From: Intoshia linei
Lineage: Eukaryota > Orthonectida > Rhopaluridae
NCBI GenBank assembly: GCA_001642005.1
Contig: LWCA01000269.1
Coordinates: 1-35,854 of the forward strand
Reading direction: 5' to 3'
DNA: 35,854 nucleotides
The notes below the pieces were generated by a model. That model was not told the DNA's origin. It did not search any database and worked only from the letters and a program-made list of their open reading frames with translations. The position numbers and the translations under genes were made by a program. Shown here one piece after another: positions 25,501-33,597 of the stretch (positions within the stretch are counted from its first letter, which is position 1; each line of letters begins with the position of its first letter).

Positions 25501-28500
25501 GACCCTGAAGATATATCTTTTGTAATTAAAATGTATGATAATGCTCATGATTTTATATATATGTGTATCAGATTTTTTTTAAATTCTAGGTCTCGTTTCA
25601 ATTTATAAACTAACTTTTTAAATCTTCAGTAATAAATTTTTTAAATTTTTTAAACAGTTTTAAATTAAGTATTAAATGATGCTGTATTGATTAAAAATGC
25701 CTTGTAAAACATTTATTCTTTTTTAGTGTATAATTTTATGTAATGGTTGCTACCTGTATTTCCTAACGATTTCTTTTTCATCATCCCGATTTTATAAAAA
25801 AAATTAAAATTTGTGTTTTTCTATAACTATATTTATTTCCTCATAACTAAAATTTGATGCATTAGAAAAAATAGAGTGAAAAATAATTGTGACTACGCGT
25901 AATAATATTTGATACTTTAAATTATTTTAAAAAAATATAAATTATTAATAGTAATAATGAAAAATTATGATATTATTAAATAATTAGATGTTGAATGCTA
26001 TAAGGCTACACCTACACAATGTCAGGTTTGCAATGGTTATTGGTTTAATGCAGGAATTTGTAAAGGTTATAAATTTACTTTTTTATTTTTATTTTATGAA
26101 TGATAATTCCAAAATCAATATTAGATCCCTAAAAATATTGCGCAGTTTATTTAAATACCAGATAGAACCACCCACCTTACTGCAGTGGTATGGACTTTAC
26201 AGTGTAAATTTGATACACAAAATAGTTATGATATTCAAAAAAATAATTTTCCAAATGCTTGTTTTACAAAATTAAAAAAATTTTGTCGAACCCCAGCTAC
26301 ATCACGCATAGAGGGCTCTCGGTACGGTAGATTCAACTCAGTACGTTCGAGTGTATTCTAAATTTTAGATTTCGGTTCTATATATTATAAATTTATTTAA
26401 TGATTAATATACTTTACATATATTTAAACTAGAAACATCATGTCAACAAACTGCAAGCACTATATTAAGCAGACCTGAATGTAATGGATGTGAAAATAGG
26501 ATTTGGATAATTGGTTCTTGTGTTTTAGGTTTTAATTTTCTGTAGTTAATGCGTTAATACATTATAACTGTTTTGCATTGGTATAGTCATATTTTCATTT
26601 GATATGGTCTTGTTTGCATTTGAAATATTATGTTTTAGATAATATCTAATGCAAACAACCATATCAAATGAAAATATAACTATACCAATGCAAAACATCC
26701 ATATAACTCATCTTTATATATATAAAGTAATTTAGTTAGAAATTTACGTCTGTTTATTTATTTTCTGTTTGTTCCAGTTTATTTAAAAAAGTAAGAAAAG
26801 CCAAGTTTTCAAATTCCATCTTTCTAGTACAGTTTTGTGAGGGTAATGTTTTATCAAAATTTATTTTCGAAAAATTGAGTCCATCCAGGTCAAAAACTCT
26901 AATTATCCTTTTTTTAAAATTGAAACCAGTCCTAGACTTATACAAAATAAACTATCTGATAAAGATTTAGTAAATTACGTTTAAGTTTATTTACATTAAA
27001 GTTTCACGATCACAACCAGATTACCCTTTTTTAATAAAAATGAAAATAGTCTTAGAATGTAAAAAAATGACAGCTACTAAACTACGGCCGCGACTTACAA
27101 ATCTATTACAAAGTACACCGGTGATATCTTACAAATTATCATATATCATCAACTTAGATTTTAAATATATACTATCGACTTGTCATTTCTAGATCATGAG
27201 AAACTTATTAACTCATTAACTTAATTTAATAAGCAAATTTTTATAAATGAGTCTATAGTTGAGGAACTCTGCTATATAGCATGTTTAAGTAAGATTTTAT
27301 TATTGACTTCATTTTTTTGGTACACTTGAAAAGTTCGCCATCGACAGGGCTAGGTGCTGATTGTACGAAGTACATAACAGTCAACCTAGTAATAACATAA
27401 ATATATATTAACATAATATATATAAGATGAATTAGCTATGAAAATTAACAATGAAACTTTTCTAGATGTAAATTTTTCTAAAATGACTAATATAATTTTG
27501 AAATTTTTGACTTAAATATTTAATATTGTCGTAATTGTACTGAATTATTTATTATTTAAAATGGTATTATATTATATACATTAACTGTATATTTTATTGC
27601 TTATATCTGTAAGCAAGATTACATATTGTGGTAATCACAGATGTCTTCTTATTCATAATTATTATTATTAATTATTAGGAACAATGTGCGGTGGACCTTG
27701 GAATAATAATTTATCTATTTATTGTTCTCATTCGTGGGTTTATCCGGAGTGTATTGGTAATATTTATATTTTTAAAACAAAATTACAAATAGTAGTTAAT
27801 GATATTACCGTGGAACAAACGATTAATGATAGAACATTTTCAGATAAAGACAGACATTATCTAATTTAGTTTATTTTAGTAATGGAAGTATTCTGTTAAT
27901 CCAAAGTTACCAATAATACACTATGTAATAATTAAAAATATGAGTTGAGGAACTTTTTGTAATGCAATGGCTTATCAACTGAAAAAATGTATTTATTACT
28001 CAAAAAAGAATCTTATTTTTTTTCTATTAAAAATCAATTATAATTATATTATGTATTGAATTTTATAGGGATTTTAGCTTTTTATTATAATAATCATAAC
28101 CTGGTATGTCATTAACATTTTAGGAAAATTTAAAAACAAAAACTTATTTTATATAATTAATAATGATAATTATAGCATTGGATTGCAATAATTTGATATC
28201 ATTAGACACAGAATTAAAATGTACTGCATGTCATAACAGGAAATTCGAAGTCGGTAAAGGATGTTTAGGTATATATTTACGTATATAAAATTGGATATCT
28301 CTTAATGTGTGTCTCAGATTTCATTTCAACTAATTATGCAAATATTATATACAAAAACGTAACAAGGCAGGATATATTATTAAGATTAAAAATAATCTTT
28401 AATATAGACGTTCTCTATTTATATAGTCATGTTTGGACTAAATAAGGACATGTTTGTATTTGATGTAGTCATGTTTGCATTTAATATGGTCATATTTGAA

Positions 28501-31500
28501 TTTGATATAGTCATAATTACTATGATTAATAATAAACATAATGACTATATTATATTCAAATATGACCATATTAAATGCAAACATGACTATATCAAATACA
28601 AATATGACTATATAAATAGAGAATATCTATAATGAAATAATTAAGATTAAAAATAATTAATTCNTTTTTCAACGCCCCCTTGAAAAAATTTTTGACTACG
28701 TCGTATTATATGTATTTAAAAATTTACTCAATAATAATCATTAATCAAATTTTTTTTTTATTCAACTTTAATTTCAAGTGATTATGAAATATTTCCTAGG
28801 ATGACATTAAATATTGATGAAAATTATATCTTTACTTATATAAAACTCTATGTTTGTCTGTCTGTGTGTTATCGTTTATTTAAATAACTAAGAGTCTAAG
28901 AATTTTAACAATTTCATATTTCTATTATAGTTTTTTTTGGAGTGAAAATAAAATAAATTTCAAACTCAGAAACTCACATCTTACAGGTCAAAAACCCCAA
29001 TTATCCTTTTTTTGGAAATCAAACTAGCTTTAAAATTTAAAAAAATATTCACTCTGATACAGATTTTAAAATCATAAATATTATCATAAATTTAAATTTG
29101 AAAAAGCCCAAATACCCTTTTTTTAAAAAATGAAAATTGTCCCAGAATTTTAAAAAAACTTACAAATCATACAGTATCTCCACATTTTACATACAAAAAA
29201 TTTTGATCTCACTAAGTAACCTCTGCACGGTTAAAAAAGCACTTTTATAATTAAAATATGTCTTAGATATAAAAACATTTTAAATACTACATTAGTATTT
29301 TACTAACAACCACCAACCAATTCTGTACAACTTACCTAGATTAGATATATAGATATTTTCTATTTATATAGTCATGTTTGCATTTAATATGGTCATATTT
29401 GAATTTGATATAGTCATAATTACTATGATTAATAATAAACATAATGACTACATTAAATTCAAATATGAGCATATTAAATGCAAACATGACTATATCAAAT
29501 ACAAACATGACTATATAATTAGAGAATATCTCTAACTACATAGTAATAGAAACAGCCTATAATTATCAAATACTCAATTATTCTGTTGTGATTCACAAAT
29601 GACTATACTTTTAGTTTTAATTTCTAAATAATCTTACATTAATTAACAAACAAAATTTTATAATGGGATTTTTAGGGAAATTTTTTTTTACCATATTTTT
29701 AAGGGGTTTTGTAGGAAAACATTTTTTACTAAATATTTTCTAGATGGTTTTTAGTGAAATTTTTTTGATGATATTTTCAAGGTAGTTTTTAGAGAATTTT
29801 TTTTACAATATTTTTATTATTTTATAAAATTTGATATAATTAATGGTTCTTGAATTTAAAAATAAAACAAAAAGTCAAGCTAGTAAATTATAATTCATAT
29901 TTTTCGAATGTATTGCAATGGTGTAATTATAAATGCCAATAAAATTATTGATTTAAAATTAATTAAAATATAATAGACAAATTGCAAAGATAACTCTCAT
30001 GACAGTTTATTAAAATGTGTATAATGTATCAATATATTCATAAATTGATTTTTAATCTTAGCGATTCCATTTATAAAAAAATGAATATTTATAAATTTTA
30101 AAAAGCTTTTAATTTTATTAAAAAATTATTAATCGATTGTTATTACAATTATGTTGTATACCCTTGTTAATATGCCAATCATAGAAATAATTTGATTCTG
30201 TTTGGTATCAACTAAACCAAGATTTTTATAATGGATCAAAGGTTTAGTTAAATAATTTATCAATAATTGCCAGCTTTCTCCAAACGATTGTGTTTTTCTA
30301 AAGGTACATTTTTCTTCACTTCCAAACAAATAATAATTTCTAAATAAAATGCATAATATACATTATTATTGTAATTATTTCAATAAAAATTTGATTATCT
30401 ATTTTTTTATTTAATTTTACACTGGAGTCCAGGGTTTATAATTTTCTTTGTCTCTGTTTTTTTCATTAACTGACAAATTTGAAAACTGTACTAAATTACA
30501 TTGAAATTGAAAAATAATAATTACCTGTATTTCCAACGCAAATTAACTCAAATGCCATTTTAAAGTATTTCAAGGAACCGTAAAGTGTAACATTGACAAA
30601 ATCTTGCACTGAATCACGTATCGTCAAAATAGATGTGTATGATCTGTTTGTCCGATCTTGATTTTAAGATTAGTATTACATATTATTATATAAATATTAT
30701 AATATTGTACAGCAGGGGTCAGCAACCAGTGGCCCACAAAATTACTTTAGTGGTCATTTGAGTAAATATGTAAATTATTTATTTTTAAACTTTTCAATTT
30801 TTATACATTGTTTTAAATATTTTCTATTATAATTAGCTTATTATAATCATTTTAATATTGAATTTTCAGATTTTATTTTTCAATATACTAGAAATTTTTC
30901 TCTTTAATTAAAATTGAAATGTATCATGTGTAAATATTCACAAACGGGGTCCGTATAATTTTTTGGTATAAAAAAATGGCCCACGAGATTAAAAAGGTTT
31001 CCGACCCCTGTAGTACAGTATTCTCTCTATAACTCGTCATTCTTGGGACTTAGAAAAAGTTAAGTAAAAGTAAGAAAAACTATAGAAATAGCAGATAAAA
31101 CCTTAACATTAAAGGCTAAATTAGAATAAAATGTAAATTGTAATAAAAATTGTAAAATTTGTGAATTTTAAAAAATGGTTTTAAAAATTTTTGTTTTCTA
31201 TTTTAATATTTTGGTAAGTTATAGATTAAAATTATTATAATGTTAATATTTCTATAAGGTAATGTATATTACATTAATAATCATTTGGCGAAATTCAGAA
31301 TTGGCATGTTATAGGATGGCGAATTGTGAAGATAATCCTTACTTATATAATATGATTTGTTTGTCTGTGTGGGTTATCGTTTATTTCAATAACTACCAGT
31401 TTTAGAATTTTATAAAGTCCACATTTCTATTACATTTTTTTCCGAGATTGTTAATAAGATAAATGTCAACCTCCCAAACTCACATCTTATGTAAATCTTA

Positions 31501-32985
31501 TTATAAAGCCCAATTGTCATTTTTTTGAAAATCAAACGAGTTCGAGAATTTAAAAAAATATTAATTTCAGTACACTTTAATACGGAATTTAAAATCATAA
31601 ATTTAAATTTAAAAAAAAATATATCTTCATGGCCAAAACTACAAAATACCCTTTTTTAATGAAAACAGACATAAAATTTAAAAAAATTACAGGTGGTACA
31701 GGTGTATCCTGTTAACACACACAATAAATTTCAATCTGAACAAGTGACGCTTTCACGGTCAAAACAGCACTTTAATATTTATATATTTTTTTTGCGAAAT
31801 ATTTTATTAAAACAAAAAATGTGAAATAATTAACTGTCCGAAAAATAAAAATTTTTTAGTATAACTCTTCGTTAAAAATGAATATAGGTCTACATGGTAA
31901 AAAAAGTATTATATTTCTTTCTTATATAAGTCTTTTTTCTTTTTATCTCTCTTTAAAAAAATTAAAACATTGAAAATGACAAAATAAATTTTTATAATTT
32001 TATATTTTTTAGGAATTTATAGTATTTATGACAATTTTTAGGATTGGACTGTTTTTACTTTATTTTTGATATTATACACACATTCTGTCTAATAAATCAA
32101 AAAATGGGATAACAATTATTTTTAAAATTCTTTACACAAATGTTAACAAATCAAAATTAAGATTAAATAATTCACTTTAATGTAAAAAGTAATGTGATTC
32201 CACCTAAAACAAGTTTGGGAATCACTCCTTTAAAGGATTGATAATAGTAAATAATAGTATTTTTAATTTAGATTTTCAACGTGAATTTATTTTTTTGGTA
32301 GAATAAAAATGTGCCCTCGGCAAAGCTAGGTGCTGTTTGTACGTAGTACATAACAGTCAACCTAGTACTGTATATTATAATTATATAATAAACTTTTAAA
32401 TGACTTTTGATGAAATTTTAAATTTAAGACATAAAATAGTGATGATCTTAAAAAATAGAATTTTTTAATATTCAACTTAAAAAAATAATACCATCATTTT
32501 ACAAAAATTTCGTCAGGGCTCCTCATAGAGGGGTATAGGTACAGTAGTTTCAACACTGTTAGAGGATGCATAACTTCTTTCCATTATTTTTAAATGTAAA
32601 ATTATAATTATTCATATTGTCAATAAATGTAATTGTAATAAATAATATATGTTATTAAATTTACTAATTGCAATTAGTAAACAGGAAAATATCAACATAT
32701 TGCATTTGAAATTTACAGTTTAATTTATAAATTGAACAATTACCTTTAGAAGTACATCTAGGATCCTGAACTTTGATTACAATTCCTGTTACACTCTAGA
32801 TATTATAAATGATAAACAATAAAAAATAAAAAATACAACTGATGAATCTTTTGGTGAAATGGAATATAAAGAATGATAAACACCGGTTCGATCCGAATTT
32901 GACAAATTAACAATATTTTTGGAAAACAACGTCATAAACAAAATAAAAATTTATAATATTACCTGTTAATATTCTTGGCGCGCAT
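16573..32985 (-). CDS. MEIOB: MEIOB (meiosis-specific OB-fold protein), 13 exons over 16.4 kb
   Basis: Exons (minus): 32985-32963, 32793-32744, 30656-30525, 30490-30421, 30339-30162, 19422-19322, 19284-19232, 18915-18820, 18154-18010, 17141-17048, 17013-16930, 16892-16806, 16632-16573. Phases agree; the product is 390 residues (human about 440-470). Collinear matches to human MEIOB: VTGIVIKVQDPR (for VIGIVIGKTD), LTIRDSVQDFVN (FTIRDSPAHFVN), CIEIYDENGNSKLITLW (CEVRLYDETESSFAMTCW), MTFDERNNISYAYTISKTLI, a C-x2-C...C-x3-C zinc ribbon split by an intron, and IKWKYLFERCKLYFK (LKWQFLLERSKIYLK). MEIOB is an RPA1-like ssDNA-binding protein that works with SPATA22 and RPA in meiotic recombination. 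The start and the 18820/18154 join are the least certain points; the join drops a poorly conserved linker. Introns range from 34 nt to 10.7 kb. Confidence 0.9.
16637..16642 (+). other. likely NCBP1 poly(A) signal, inside the MEIOB gene
   Basis: AATAAA lies 77 bases after the NCBP1 stop, on the plus strand within the last intron of MEIOB (16633-16805). With the signal at 16538 on the other strand it predicts two transcripts that overlap at their 3' ends. Confidence 0.4.
17142..18009 (-). other. MEIOB intron 9 (868 nt)
   Basis: It lies between the two halves of the zinc ribbon: the cysteine codon TG|T is split by this intron. A segment near 17312-17360 (TTCTTAACCGTTGTGTTAGC) resembles one near 18338-18395 and hAT-type ends, so part of it is probably old transposon. 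No gene is seen. Confidence 0.5.
18155..18819 (-). other. MEIOB intron 8 (665 nt)
   Basis: The left part has a hAT-end-like segment (GGGTTCTTAACCTTTTTCCA near 18339). A short open piece on the minus strand after the AG at about 18772 (GFPALSIYNF) could be an extra linker exon, but it runs into a stop with no donor, so it was left out of the model. Confidence 0.45.
20150..20440 (+). pseudogene. hAT transposase C-terminal remnant (ZBED5/SCAND3-like)
   Basis: The frame to the stop after 20435 reads EYPIMAEKALKILIQFSTS, a stop, FCELGFSTLTAIKHKKR, and ends RIKNLCKKYQAQISH. It fits the C-terminus of the ZBED5-like hAT subgroup ([32 protein letters not shown] ... RIEDLCSKKQAQISH). An internal TAA replaces the tyrosine codon and the N-terminal part is missing or unreadable. 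It lies within MEIOB intron 5. Confidence 0.75.
21477..28268 (+). CDS. cysteine-rich repeat protein, 14 phase-1 exons, nested in MEIOB intron 5 (partial model)
   Basis: Exons: 21477-21581, 21657-21752, 21818-21913, 21950-22051, 22088-22183, 22250-22339, 22376-22465, 22506-22634, 22668-22757, 23949-24059, 25988-26065, 26433-26528, 27679-27756, 28176-28268. Every exon length is a multiple of three and every junction is phase 1, giving about 450 residues in one frame. Each exon is one module, roughly C-P-x2-C-x2-C-x5-C-x2-C-x3-Y/F-F-x(6-9)-C, for example CPIGCSNCMNRNICSHC, CTSNCLLCLDRVSCITC, CGSNCLKCDETVGCTKCGKG. The spacing resembles furin-like/growth-factor-receptor cysteine repeats, so a secreted or surface protein is inferred. 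Modules 1-6 are regular and the later ones lose cysteines. Introns are 33-75 nt up to exon 9, then 0.4-1.9 kb. No start codon, signal peptide or membrane segment was placed, so the gene is incomplete at the 5' end and perhaps at the 3' end. Confidence 0.8.
22758..23948 (+). other. 1.2 kb intron of the nested gene
   Basis: AT-rich, with no module-like exon seen on either strand. The minus-strand open frame at 23488-23673 (MVFLFLCDFYLWGTIKFKIY...) resembles the final part of a mariner-type transposase (FFLWGYLKSKVY), so a transposon tail probably lies at about 23480-23690. Confidence 0.45.
23488..23690 (-). pseudogene. possible mariner/Tc3-type transposase tail
   Basis: On the minus strand the reading FLFLCDFYLWGTIKFKIYKN, then a segment with ISTQELSNVYNNFLKRIDLC, resembles the C-terminus common in insect mariner-like copies (CDFFLWGYLKSKVY ... 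RAVYEDFLRRLEKC). The catalytic part is not seen. The call rests on this short similarity. Confidence 0.5.
24109..24341. mobile_element. TA-flanked MITE with CTCGCCATTA inverted ends
   Basis: The left end (CAGTATTCTC...AACTCGCCATTAA) and the reverse complement of the right end (CAATATTCTCTCTATAACTC and then GCCATTATTG) match, with a short insertion in the left arm. TA flanks both sides. A related end lies at 31016 in MEIOB intron 2, so this is a small family, most likely moved by a pogo/Tc1-type transposase. Confidence 0.6.
24353..24400. repeat. hAT-type terminal sequence (one end)
   Basis: CAGGGGTGTCAGACTGAA at about 24354 resembles the CAGGGGT ends of hAT elements such as the MITE at 30713. 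A matching right end was not found; the minisatellite follows at once. Confidence 0.35.
24473..24775. repeat. minisatellite, about four copies of a ~72-bp unit
   Basis: Copies begin near 24473, 24560, 24632 and 24703. Each has AATTTGAAAA...GATAG, then ACAAAACANTTTGAATTAAC, TTATCATT and GGAATTTTTAATTAAAAAAT. The step is 71-72 bp, except for the first copy, which is about 16 bases longer. The copies have diverged by point changes. It lies in the intron between modules 10 and 11 of the nested gene. Confidence 0.65.
25240..25560 (-). repeat. copy of a dispersed ~1 kb repeat family, reverse orientation
   Basis: Contains in reverse the marks of the family seen at 28829 and 31336: AAGTGCTTTTTTGACCATGAAGAGG and GGGTAATTTGGGGTTTTGAC. 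Part of the intron between modules 10 and 11. Confidence 0.5.
26570..26696. repeat. long near-perfect palindrome (hairpin element 1)
   Basis: About 50 bases from 26570 (GTTTTGCATTGGTATAGTCA...) are repeated in reverse complement up to 26696, with one mismatch and a 2-base gap around a spacer of about 27 bases. It shares the TTGCATTTGATATGGTC-type inner words with the palindromes at 28404 and 29347. It lies inside both the nested gene's intron and MEIOB intron 5. Confidence 0.75.
26752..27389 (+). mobile_element. Helitron-like repeat copy with 3' palindrome
   Basis: Includes the family words GGTCAAAAACTCTAATTATC (about 26889) and ends in a 40-base inverted repeat at 27350-27389 (CTAGGTGCTG...AACCTAG) followed by T. 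The same 40-base end occurs at 32326-32365. A hairpin just before a CTAG|T end fits Helitron 3' structure. No Rep/helicase coding is present, so the copy would be non-autonomous. Confidence 0.45.
28318..28445 (+). CDS. possible terminal exon of the cysteine-rich gene
   Basis: After the last cysteine module, a 49-nt candidate intron (28269-28317, GTATAT...CTCAG) leads in the same phase 1 into an open stretch that reads DFISTNYANIIYKNVTRQDI and on to a TAA at 28443-28445 (42 codons). It has no cysteines and enters a palindromic MITE from 28404 on. Such an open stretch is uncommon in this base composition but can occur by chance. Confidence 0.3.
28404..28630. repeat. long palindromic element 2
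   Basis: A 227-bp inverted repeat. The outer arms (about 28404-28430 and 28604-28630) carry CTATTTATATAGTCAT and its complement; the inner arms (about 28469-28513 and 28538-28584) pair almost fully around a short loop. Each arm is built of alternating words of the type ATGTTTGCATTTAATATGGTC. An open frame across it is only a by-product of the repeat. Confidence 0.8.
28829..29338 (+). repeat. dispersed repeat family copy (Helitron-like), shorter
   Basis: It begins TCTTTACTTATATAAAACTC and continues with TGTTTGTCTGTCTGTGTG, then GGTCAAAAACCCCAATTATC and later ACGGTTAAAAAAGCAC. It is collinear with the copy at 31336. It fades near 29335 at CCTAGA, without the clear palindrome. Confidence 0.5.
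29347..29532. repeat. long palindromic element 3
   Basis: A 186-bp inverted repeat almost identical to the central part of element 2 (CATGTTTGCATTTAATATGG, ATTTGAATTTGATATAGTCA and their complements). The two copies are about 940 bp apart in the same orientation-free form, so this is a repeated foldback family. Confidence 0.8.
30713..31010. mobile_element. hAT-type MITE, 298 bp, with 8-bp target duplication
   Basis: The left end CAGGGGTCAGCAACCAGTGG and the reverse complement of the right end (CAGGGGTCGGAAACCTTTTT) pair over the first 15 bases with 2-3 mismatches. GGCCCAC also recurs, near both ends. The 8 bases outside are TTGTACAG (left) and TAGTACAG (right), 7 of 8 equal, as hAT insertion demands. 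There is no coding capacity. It sits 57 bases upstream of MEIOB exon 3 in the sense of transcription. Confidence 0.8.
31016..31330. mobile_element. TA-flanked MITE related to 24109-24341 (right border unclear)
   Basis: CAGTATTCTCTCTATAACTC at 31016 equals the end of the element at 24109-24341. The interior shares, in reverse order, the words AACTATAGAAATAGCAGATA and AACCTTAACATTAAAGG. The right border is uncertain, around 31200-31330. Confidence 0.5.
31336..32365 (+). mobile_element. longest copy of the Helitron-like repeat (about 1.03 kb)
   Basis: Starts A|TCCTTACTTATATAATATG with TTTGTCTGTGTGG and ends with the 40-base inverted repeat at 32326-32365 whose last bases are CTAG, followed by T. 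TC at the 5' end, CTAG at the 3' end, a hairpin close to the 3' end, an A|T target and no inverted termini together fit a Helitron. There is no protein-coding capacity. It lies within MEIOB intron 2. Confidence 0.5.
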
Positions 32986-33597
32986 ATATAATGTATCGCT
33001 AACATGATTATTAAAGTTTATTTTGAATTTTAAAATTTCAATTATTATTTATAATACATTTATTAATGTATTAACTATTTATTGGAATTTTAAAAGTTAT
33101 TTTATAATGAATGTTTAATTTATGCTAAATGAAGAATGTATAATGGGTCAAAACTAATCAAATTAACATAAACGACCAAGTTCCTTGAAACATCCTTTGT
33201 CCTTGTAAATATAATTTTATCCGACTAAAGATATTTGAATTGCTACAAGTATACATGGCAAGATTTGAAATTTTAACATGATTAATCGATAATTAGCCTT
33301 AAAGAATCTCAAGCGTAAGTGATCAGGAAATGCGTACTTGATTTATGTTTGAAGCATTTTTATTTTATACAATGATAAATTGTAAATAATATTAATATCT
33401 ATAAATCGTTAATTATCAGACATGTGTTATGGTTTATCGAAAAATAATTGGCTTGAATTATGATTCAGATCACCACTAAAATATATAGTTCAATCATTAC
33501 TTAAACAATATCAACAAATTATGACAGTTTCGCATTTTTTTGGACTAGTATGGGTCACTATTTATATTAAAAATGATTTTAGATCAATTATTAGGAA
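32986..33597. promoter_or_regulatory. divergent intergenic region between MEIOB and the GPCR gene
   Basis: 612 bp separate the start codon chosen for MEIOB (minus) from that of the receptor (plus). The stretch is AT-rich, with no other open frame of note. It must hold both promoters unless MEIOB has a further 5' exon. Confidence 0.45.

Larger units (their letters stand above)
19423..30161 (-). other. MEIOB intron 5 (about 10.7 kb) hosting a gene on the other strand
   Basis: Exon 5 (ending ...ILTR at 30162) and exon 6 (starting LGKPKIVFS at 19422) join in phase 0 and match uninterrupted human sequence (AAVKSVGEPKYF), so everything between is intron of MEIOB. The intron holds a hAT remnant (20150-20440), the plus-strand cysteine-rich gene (21477-28268), a minisatellite, palindromic MITEs and Helitron-like repeats. 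The surrounding micro-introns are nearly 300 times shorter. Confidence 0.85.
30657..32743 (-). other. MEIOB intron 2 (2087 nt), packed with mobile elements
   Basis: Three elements stand almost side by side: the hAT MITE at 30713-31010, a pogo-type end at 31016, and a Helitron-like repeat at 31336-32365. The remaining bases are AT-rich and hold no gene that I can see. Confidence 0.7.

Noticed and set aside
26754-26945. Minus-strand 63-codon frame (also 31410-31598)
   Set aside because: Both fall in copies of the same non-coding dispersed repeat; no domain.
27350-27389. Could the 40-base palindrome be a bidirectional terminator or operator
   Set aside because: It recurs at 32326 at the end of the same repeat family, so a transposon terminus explains it better.
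28429-28632. 67-codon frame rich in Met/Phe/Tyr
   Set aside because: Direct translation of a palindromic repeat; the periodic residues come from the repeat words.
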